Below are positions 1 through 5,082 of a stretch of 6,123 bases of DNA, one piece after another; the first letter of the stretch is position 1, and each line of letters starts with the position of its first letter. A model generated the notes under the pieces. That model had not been told where the DNA came from and made no database searches. It was given only the letters and a program-made list of their open reading frames with translations. The DNA is from XYD12-FULL-36-8 sp041739035 (lineage in GTDB: Bacteria; Bacteroidota; Ignavibacteria; Ignavibacteriales; Ignavibacteriaceae): NCBI GenBank assembly GCA_041739035.1, contig JBGSOQ010000407.1:1-6123 (forward strand). Direction: 5' to 3'. A program made the position numbers and the translations under genes.

Positions 1-70
1 TAGCACCTGCAGAATCAATGGTGGTTAAGTAAGAAGTAAATTTATGAAGATCAATACCTGTGTAGTACAT
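1..70 (-). CDS. IS110-family transposase/recombinase, N-terminal fragment cut by the window edge
   Basis: Reading leftward from the ATG at 70-68 gives 23 codons that begin MYYTGIDLHK and continue without a stop to the window edge. The GIDxHK motif with an aspartate at residue 7 is the start of the RuvC-like DEDD catalytic domain of IS110-family transposases (first catalytic Asp), and a second aspartate at residue 19 fits the usual 'TxxDxxG' that follows. These enzymes excise and integrate the element and, in characterised members, are guided by an element-encoded bridge RNA. The start is well supported: GGAGG (81-77) lies 6 nt upstream. Only the N-terminus is visible, so whether the full gene is intact is unknown. 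The family call rests on a short but characteristic motif. Confidence 0.82.
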   Translation of the reverse strand, partial: MYYTGIDLHKFTSYLTTIDSAGA

Positions 71-76
71 TTGATA

Positions 77-81
77 CCTCC
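77..81 (-). promoter_or_regulatory. Ribosome binding site of the IS110 transposase
   Basis: On the minus strand this reads GGAGG, a near-perfect Shine-Dalgarno core, followed by a 6-nt spacer (76-71) and the ATG at 70-68. It fixes the transposase start. Its first G is the base immediately after the 3' arm of the hairpin at 82-118, so folding of the leader could affect ribosome access. Confidence 0.75.
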
Positions 82-118
82 AAAGTTAAAGTTTTGAATT
101 ATGATCAAATTTAACTTT
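82..118 (-). repeat. Imperfect inverted repeat (hairpin) in the IS110 leader
   Basis: AAAGTTAAA (82-90) is the perfect reverse complement of TTTAACTTT (110-118), and TTTGA (93-97) pairs with TCAAA (105-109). Together they form a 14-bp stem with a 2-nt bulge (91-92) and a 7-nt loop (98-104). It is entirely AT-rich apart from a few G/C pairs. It sits between the element boundary and the transposase ribosome binding site. It may be a protein or RNA recognition structure of the element end, or an mRNA fold that limits translation from read-through transcripts; neither role is shown by the sequence alone. Confidence 0.6.
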
Positions 119-134
119 TTACTTATTGGAAATA

Positions 135-692
135 TCAAGCAATTGCATAACCAGCATTTGTGTAACCATACTGAGTTCTAAAGTCATATTTTGGAGTTAA
201 TCTTCCAAATTTTTCAATAACTTCATCAATTGTTAAGTCGGATGTCCAATACATAAAATCACCTTGAAAAGTTTGCAATCCCATTCTGTGAGAAACAATA
301 TCAATGAGATTTATTTCTTTTGTTACCCAAGAATCTTTCATTTTAAAATCAGGAAGATATTTAATTACTTTGTCTTCGAGTTTTAGTTTACCTTCATATT
401 CAAGAATAGCAAGTGCTGTTCCTGTAAATGCTTTTGTATTTGAACCAATCATGAATAAAGTATTCTCATCCACCTTTTCTTGCTTTCCCAATTCCTTTAT
501 ACCATATCCCTTTAAAAAAATGACATTACCATCTTTAACAACTAAAACTGCAGCACCGGGAATCTGCCACTGTTTAAGTGCACGCTCGACATATTGATCA
601 AGACTGTCTGTGATAAATGATGGTTGGTTTTGAGCGAATGAAGTTAAGGTCGTAGTTAGTAGAACGATAGAAATAGATAAAAATCTTTTCAT
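135..692 (-). pseudogene. Secreted serine beta-lactamase-like hydrolase (S12 family), truncated by IS110 insertion
   Basis: The 185-codon remnant belongs to the beta-lactamase/class C-like family (serine hydrolases acting on beta-lactams, D-amino-acid peptides or esters; the substrate here is unknown). Residues 1-20 form a signal peptide (MKRF, a hydrophobic core, then SFA before QNQ), so the product would be exported. The catalytic SxxK is present as S84-N-T-K87 and the YxN as Y177-T-N179. 'SHRMGL' (134-139) matches the usual 'SHRTGL' block of this subgroup. Family members normally run to well over 300 residues (often 400-500), and the frame normally continues 'YAIAG...'. Here the alanine codon is followed at once by TGA (137-135), where the IS110 left end begins. 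The start is supported by AAGGGG (705-700), 7 nt upstream. The missing C-terminal part, including the third conserved motif, may lie beyond the IS left of the window. Both catalytic motifs survive, but an active fold is unlikely. An alternative is an assembly-chimera junction rather than a true insertion. Confidence 0.78.
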
Positions 693-720
693 TTTATCAC
701 CCCTTAAATTTTGTGCCTTA

Positions 721-748
721 AATTTAGAAAGGAGTAGAATGTTCTCAA
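721..748 (-). promoter_or_regulatory. Candidate promoter of the S12 hydrolase
   Basis: On the minus strand TTGAGA (748-743; 5 of 6 with TTGACA) is followed by a 16-bp spacer and TAAATT (726-721; 4 of 6 with TATAAT). The predicted transcription start near 714 leaves a short leader containing the AAGGGG ribosome binding site at 705-700. The boxes overlap the first codons of metG if metG starts at 739. This is pattern matching in AT-rich DNA, and the -10 box is weak. Confidence 0.28.
728..734 (+). promoter_or_regulatory. Ribosome binding site in front of the ATG at 739
   Basis: AAAGGAG (728-734) lies 4 nt before the ATG at 739. It is the main argument for starting metG at 739 rather than at the TTG at 820, which has no purine-rich site upstream. 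The spacer is at the short end of the usual range. Confidence 0.5.
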
Positions 749-2913
749 AATCTTATTTCCCTCTAAAAATCCTTATATTTCCACCTCAAATTCTATTAAA
801 AATTAATTCGTTAATTGTCTTGGCTAAAGAAAAAGTACTTGTTACATCAGCACTGCCGTATGCAAACGGACCAATCCATCTTGGTCATCTTAGCGGAGCG
901 TATCTTCCAGCGGATATTTATGTTAGATATAAAAGATTAAACGGCGATGATGTGATCTACATTTGCGGTTCTGATGAACACGGAGTTCCAATTACAATAA
1001 GTGCTGATAAGGAAAAAGTATCTCCGCAAGTAATTATTGATCGTTATCATACGGCAAATAAAAAGGCTTTCGAACGTTTTGGAATGAGCTTTGATAATTA
1101 CTCACGTACATGTCTTCCAATTCATCACGAAACTGCGAAGGAATTTTTCTTAGAGTTTTATAATCGCGGATTACTAATTGAGAAAAAGTCGCTTCAATTT
1201 TTTGATGAAAAAGCAAATATGTTTTTGCCGGATAGGTACGTTGAAGGAACGTGTCCTCGCTGCGGCAATGAAGAAGCCAGAAGCGATGAATGTGAAAATT
1301 GTGGCTCGCTGTACGATCCTTCAGAATTGAAAAATCCTAAAAGTAAAATTTCAGGTAGCTCTCCAACCCTTAAAGAAACCTCACATTATTTTTTCCCCCT
1401 TGGGAAATATCAACCTAAGCTTGAAAAATATGTTGATGAAATGAATGAAAAATATGGCTGGAAAGATAATGTCCTTCAATATTGCCGCGGCTGGTTTAAA
1501 GATGGCTTAAAAGATCGTGCAATTACCCGCGATTTGGATTGGGGAATTAAAGTACCTGTTGAAGGTGCCGCAGGAAAAGTAATTTATGTTTGGTTTGAAG
1601 CAGTGTTAGGATATATTTCATCTACAAAAGAACTCTCTCAGCAAAGAAATCAACCGGAGCTTTGGAAAAAATATTGGCAGGATCCGAGCACAAAGTATAT
1701 CGCATTTATTGGAAAAGATAATGTGGTCTTTCATACAATCATTTTTCCGGCAATTCTTATGGCATGGAATGAAGCCCGCCTAGCGGACGGGCAAGCAGGC
1801 AAAGGGCAATATTGTCTTCCTCAAAATGTTCCGGCAAATGAATTCTTGAATTTTGAAGGAAAGAAATTCTCCAAGAGCAGAAACTGGGGAATTAATGTAG
1901 AAGATTTTTTGGATTTATTTCCAGCAGATCTTTTAAGATATACGCTTGCTGCAAATCTACCTGAAAATAGGGATACTGATTTTTATTGGAAGGAATTTCA
2001 ACTTAGAAACAACTCTGAACTCGCGGATATTTTTGGAAACTTGATTAATAGAACATTTACATTTGTTCACAAGCATTTTGAAGGTAAAGTCCCTCCTCGA
2101 AATAAAATTGAAAAGCCAGTCTCGCCCTTGGCGAGCCAAGGCGGAATTGATGATGAGATGATTCAACTGGCAAATTCTTATCCAAAAAAAATTGCTGATC
2201 TTTTAGAAAATTTTAAGGTTAAAGATGCTGTACTTGAAATTATGAACCTGGCACGGGCTGGAAATAAGTATTTTAACGATTCCGAACCTTGGAAAACAGT
2301 AAAGTCTGATAAGGAAAAATGCGGCACAACTATTAACGTATGCTTAAATGTGATTTATACTCTTGCTGAATTATTCTATCCCATAATTCCTTTTTCAGCC
2401 GAAAAATTATTTGAAATGTTAAATGCAAATGCCATTGATTGGAATGACTGTGGAAAAGAAAACTTAAAAGCTGGTCACCAATTAAATAATGCTGAAATAC
2501 TTTTTCCAAAGATCGAAGATGAATTGATTAAAAAGCAAATTGAAAAACTTAAAGGTTCAAATATGAATGAGAATTTGGTTACTGATGATTTAATTACTAT
2601 CGATGATTTCATGAAAGTTCAGCTTAAAGTTGCTGAAATCATTACCGCTGAGCGAGTTGAAAAAAGTGAAAAATTATTGAAATTAAAAATCGTATTGGAG
2701 AATGAGGAAAGACAGATTGTAGCTGGCATTGCAAAAAGTTATGCTCCGGAAGATTTGGTCGGTAAAAAAGTTGTAGTTGTTGCAAATCTTAAACCTGCAA
2801 AACTGATGGGGTTAGAGTCAAAAGGTATGATTTTAGCTGTTGAAACAGAGCCAGGAAAGCACGAAGTTTTAACAGTCAATTCCAATGTGAAAACGGGAAT
2901 TCGAGCTAAATAA
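739..2913 (+). CDS. metG: Methionyl-tRNA synthetase (MetRS, EC 6.1.1.10) with C-terminal tRNA-binding domain
   Basis: This cytoplasmic enzyme charges initiator and elongator tRNA-Met with methionine using ATP. Residues are numbered from ATG 739 (724 aa). The class I Rossmann core opens with 'VTSALPYANGPIHLGH', where HLGH (47-50) is the HIGH motif. A zinc knuckle has Cys172, 175, 185 and 188 (two CxxC). KFSKS (376-380) is the KMSKS loop. A helical anticodon-binding domain follows (about 400-600), then an OB-fold Trbp111/EMAP-like domain (about 620-724) that aids tRNA binding. All key residues are present. Start: ATG 739 has a good ribosome binding site, but homologues begin at 'AKEKVLVTSALPYANG', which fits the in-frame TTG at 820 (697 aa). 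The 27 extra residues are hydrophobic and low in complexity. Two GC-rich palindromic segments are translated in frame, at residues about 346-355 and 461-470, between conserved blocks. The gene diverges from the S12 remnant, and the S8 protease follows at 29 bp. Confidence 0.95.
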   Translation: MFSKSYFPLKILIFPPQILLKINSLIVLAKEKVLVTSALPYANGPIHLGHLSGAYLPADIYVRYKRLNGDDVIYICGSDEHGVPITISADKEKVSPQVIIDRYHTANKKAFERFGMSFDNYSRTCLPIHHETAKEFFLEFYNRGLLIEKKSLQFFDEKANMFLPDRYVEGTCPRCGNEEARSDECENCGSLYDPSELKNPKSKISGSSPTLKETSHYFFPLGKYQPKLEKYVDEMNEKYGWKDNVLQYCRGWFKDGLKDRAITRDLDWGIKVPVEGAAGKVIYVWFEAVLGYISSTKELSQQRNQPELWKKYWQDPSTKYIAFIGKDNVVFHTIIFPAILMAWNEARLADGQAGKGQYCLPQNVPANEFLNFEGKKFSKSRNWGINVEDFLDLFPADLLRYTLAANLPENRDTDFYWKEFQLRNNSELADIFGNLINRTFTFVHKHFEGKVPPRNKIEKPVSPLASQGGIDDEMIQLANSYPKKIADLLENFKVKDAVLEIMNLARAGNKYFNDSEPWKTVKSDKEKCGTTINVCLNVIYTLAELFYPIIPFSAEKLFEMLNANAIDWNDCGKENLKAGHQLNNAEILFPKIEDELIKKQIEKLKGSNMNENLVTDDLITIDDFMKVQLKVAEIITAERVEKSEKLLKLKIVLENEERQIVAGIAKSYAPEDLVGKKVVVVANLKPAKLMGLESKGMILAVETEPGKHEVLTVNSNVKTGIRAK
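1774..1803 (+). repeat. GC-rich palindromic element inside metG (first)
   Basis: Positions 1774-1792 fold as GCCCG pairing with CGGGC, continued by C-G and T-G pairs around an AGC loop with one C/A mismatch. The GC-rich tail AAGCAGGC follows. The whole stretch to about 1803 encodes 'ARLADGQAGK' and stands out by base composition against the AT-rich gene. It lies between the conserved 'FPAILMAW' and 'LPQNVPANEFL' blocks of MetRS, where homologues, as I recall them, have fewer residues. It looks like an in-frame insertion of a small dispersed palindromic repeat. The right-hand limit is approximate. Confidence 0.5.
2121..2144 (+). repeat. GC-rich palindromic element inside metG (second)
   Basis: Two mutually exclusive hairpins can form. 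CTCGCC (2121-2126) pairs perfectly with GGCGAG (2130-2135) around a 3-nt loop. Alternatively CGCC plus TTGG (2123-2126, 2128-2131, bulged C at 2127) pairs with CCAAGGCG (2136-2143) around CGAG. The segment encodes 'SPLASQGG' in frame, in a poorly conserved linker after 'HFEGKVPP' in the anticodon-binding domain. Its GC content contrasts sharply with the flanks. It is not obviously the same sequence as the element at 1774, so these may be two different repeat families. Confidence 0.5.
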
Positions 2914-2942
2914 TTTAATTAGAGAATAATTTGGTAAAGGAT

Positions 2943-4961
2943 ATGAGATTTTCAATCTTAACTACGTTGCTAATTTCAATGACGACATTTGCGCAAACTC
3001 CAATCGAGAAATTCAGTAATCAACTAAAACATCAGCTTAGTAAATCTACATCAATCTCAGAATTACAAGTCTGGATATTCTTTAACGATAAAGGTTCAGA
3101 AGCCGATAGCTATCTCTTAAAACCTGGAAGTGTAGTGAGTGAGAAATCACTTCAGAGAAGATCGAAGGTTTTTACTTCATACGCATTATTAGAAAACACT
3201 GATTTACCTGTTTCTGCAAGTTATATTAAACAAGTTCAATCAGCAGGTTTCAAGCTAAAACAAAAATCAAAATGGTTTAATGGTGTTAGCGGATACGCAT
3301 CTGTCTCTGTTTTGAATGTGATTTCGACACTTCCTTTTGTAAAACAAATTGATTTAGTAGCATGTCTGCCAAAAAATTATGAAAAAACCGAATCTGATTT
3401 TACTATTGATGTGAGCAAATCAATTCAAAATAAAATACAAAGCCCTAATCTTTTAGATTACGGAAATTCTTCGTCCCAAGTTCAGCAAATAAACGTTCAT
3501 GAGGTTCATAATTTGGGCTACACAGGCCAAGGTGTTACAGTTTGTGTAATGGATGCTGGATTTAATCGCCTTACCCATGAAGTTTTTTCTACAATGAATA
3601 TAATTGCTGCATACGATTTTGTTAATAATGATCCTGGTGTTGGAGATAGCACTGATATGGGTGGTGGAAGTCACGGTACACAAACGCTCTCTGCAATTGG
3701 AGGATTTAAAGAAGGAAAGTTAGTAGGTCCAGCTTTCGGAGCAAATTTTATTCTTGCAAAAACTGAAAATACTGATAGTGAAACACCTATTGAAGAAGAT
3801 AATTGGATTGCTGCATTAGAGTGGGCTGATAGTATTGGAGTAGATGTTACTTCGACTTCGCTAGGGTACTTCGGTTATGATGCACCTTTCGTCGGCTATA
3901 CCTGGGAAAATATGGATGGAAATACTGCTCGAATTACTATTGCTGCTGATCTCGCAGTTAAAAAAGGAATTGTTGTGGTAAATTCGGCAGGCAATGAGGG
4001 GTTTAATTCTACACATAATACATTAGCAGCACCCTCAGATGGTGATAGTGTAATAGCAGTGGGGTCTGTTACTTCCTCAGGAACACGCTCAAGCTTTAGC
4101 AGTGTAGGAAATACGGTTGATGGAAGAATTAAACCTGATATAATGGCAATGGGTTCAAGTGTTACTCTCGCAAGCCCAATAAACGATACAAGATATTCGA
4201 CAGCCAGCGGAACGTCATTTAGTTGTCCCTTAGCTGCTGGAGTCGCAGCGTTAATTCTAAACGCAAAGCCCGATTTAACCCCAATTCAAGTTCGGGATGC
4301 ATTGCGTAATTCTGCATCAAGAAATCAGAATCCTGATAGAGAATATGGATGGGGAATTATTAACGCTTTAAATGCAATAAATTCTACTATACCGGTTGAA
4401 CTGGTCAGTTTTAATGCAGAAATATCTAATAACATGGTTATTTTAAGTTGGGAAACATCAACCGAAACAAACAGCGATGGATTTGCAATTGAACGAGCCA
4501 GAGAAAATTCGTCGTTTTCGGAAATCGGATTTGTTGATGCTGCGGGAAACAGTACTTCAGTTAATTCCTACAAATTTGTCGATGAACTATTCATATCAGG
4601 TAAATATTTTTATAGGTTAAAACAGGTTAATTTTGATGGCACATTCGAATTCAGTTCAGAAATTGAGGTAAAAATTAAAAATCCCGAGGGTTATGTTTTA
4701 TCACAAAATTTTCCCAATCCATTTAATCCATCGACTAAAGTAAAGTATTCCGTGCCATTCAGTTCCAAAGTAAATTTAGTTTTATATGATGTGCTTGGAA
4801 ATGAAATCAAGCAAATCTTTGAAGGTGAAGTTGAAGCCGGAAACTACGAGGCAACTGTTAATGCTGATGATTTTGTGCATCCATTATCAAGTGGTATTTA
4901 CTTTTTACAATTAAAAACGAAAGGTTTTCAAAAATCAATTAAAATAACTTTAGCGAAATAA
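2943..4961 (+). CDS. Secreted S8 (subtilisin-like) serine protease with T9SS type A sorting domain
   Basis: Numbering starts at ATG 2943 (672 aa). Residues 1-17 are a Sec signal peptide (MRFSI, hydrophobic core, TTFA before QTP). Residues about 18-165 look like an inhibitor I9-type propeptide ('VWIFFNDKGS', 'SEKSLQRRSKV'). The S8 domain has the complete catalytic set: Asp204 in 'VMDAG', His244 in 'GGSHGT', the oxyanion Asn351 in 'SAGNEG', and Ser425 in 'SGTSFSCP'. A fibronectin/Ig-like beta-sandwich follows (about 484-578, 'PVELVSFNAEIS'). The last roughly 90 residues are a T9SS type A sorting domain starting 'QNFPNPFNPST' and ending 'FQKSIKITLAK', which directs outer-membrane export and cell-surface attachment or release. 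An in-frame TTG at 2931 would add four residues (M-V-K-D). I prefer the ATG because it gives a clean signal peptide; neither start has a well-spaced ribosome binding site. The gene follows metG with no visible terminator, so co-transcription is likely. The protein substrate is unknown. Confidence 0.93.
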   Translation: MRFSILTTLLISMTTFAQTPIEKFSNQLKHQLSKSTSISELQVWIFFNDKGSEADSYLLKPGSVVSEKSLQRRSKVFTSYALLENTDLPVSASYIKQVQSAGFKLKQKSKWFNGVSGYASVSVLNVISTLPFVKQIDLVACLPKNYEKTESDFTIDVSKSIQNKIQSPNLLDYGNSSSQVQQINVHEVHNLGYTGQGVTVCVMDAGFNRLTHEVFSTMNIIAAYDFVNNDPGVGDSTDMGGGSHGTQTLSAIGGFKEGKLVGPAFGANFILAKTENTDSETPIEEDNWIAALEWADSIGVDVTSTSLGYFGYDAPFVGYTWENMDGNTARITIAADLAVKKGIVVVNSAGNEGFNSTHNTLAAPSDGDSVIAVGSVTSSGTRSSFSSVGNTVDGRIKPDIMAMGSSVTLASPINDTRYSTASGTSFSCPLAAGVAALILNAKPDLTPIQVRDALRNSASRNQNPDREYGWGIINALNAINSTIPVELVSFNAEISNNMVILSWETSTETNSDGFAIERARENSSFSEIGFVDAAGNSTSVNSYKFVDELFISGKYFYRLKQVNFDGTFEFSSEIEVKIKNPEGYVLSQNFPNPFNPSTKVKYSVPFSSKVNLVLYDVLGNEIKQIFEGEVEAGNYEATVNADDFVHPLSSGIYFLQLKTKGFQKSIKITLAK

Positions 4962-5009
4962 CAGAGGGTTTTTCCTATTGAGGTTTAAGCTGCGGAACAT
5001 CAACTTACC

Positions 5010-5038
5010 TTGATTTTCAGGCACTCAATTACTAAAAT
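5010..5038 (+). promoter_or_regulatory. Candidate sigma70-type promoter for the PPIase lipoprotein gene
   Basis: TTGATT (5010-5015, 4 of 6 with TTGACA) and TAAAAT (5033-5038, 5 of 6 with TATAAT) are separated by exactly 17 bp. Transcription would start near 5045, leaving a leader of about 38 nt with the AAAGGGAG ribosome binding site. It lies in the 121-bp gap (4962-5082), otherwise empty except for weak inverted repeats. It suggests that this gene begins a new transcription unit, although read-through from the protease is not excluded. Confidence 0.42.
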
Positions 5039-5065
5039 TGTTCGCTAAAAATTCTAAAATCTTTT

Positions 5066-5073
5066 AAAGGGAG
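5066..5073 (+). promoter_or_regulatory. Ribosome binding site that selects the ATG at 5083
   Basis: AAAGGGAG ends directly against an in-frame ATG at 5074, which leaves no spacer for that codon, but it lies 9 nt from the ATG at 5083. The second ATG is therefore the likelier start. Confidence 0.65.
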
Positions 5074-5082
5074 ATGTTATCC

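Larger units (their letters stand above)
1..134 (-). mobile_element. Left end of an IS110-family insertion sequence (partial)
   Basis: The segment carries the start of an IS110-type transposase gene plus about 64 bp of non-coding leader, and it directly abuts the point where the neighbouring S12 hydrolase reading frame breaks off. The S12 homology is good up to the alanine codon at 138-140 and stops there, so the element boundary lies at or within a few bases of 134-140. IS110 elements usually lack classic terminal inverted repeats and long target duplications, so the exact end cannot be fixed from one side. The rest of the element lies left of the window. A leader this short resembles the IS1111 subgroup, in which the long non-coding (bridge-RNA) region is at the other end; that placement is an inference. 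Confidence 0.72.

Noticed and set aside
304..597. Open frame on the plus strand opposite the S12 hydrolase
   Set aside because: It is antisense to a clearly recognisable S12 coding frame and has no domain, signal or ribosome site.
1034..1216. Short minus-strand frames inside metG and the protease (also 1957-2166 and 3453-3683)
   Set aside because: All are antisense to conserved domains with catalytic motifs and lack support of their own.
4962..5020. Possible terminator after the protease (T-run at 4969-4973; ATCAA/TTGAT stem at 4999-5014 followed by TTTT)
   Set aside because: The T-run has no stem before it, and the later stem is only 5 AT-rich base pairs overlapping the candidate -35 box.
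5074..5076. ATG at 5074 as start of the PPIase lipoprotein
   Set aside because: The ribosome binding site touches this codon with no spacer; the in-frame ATG at 5083 has a 9-nt spacer.
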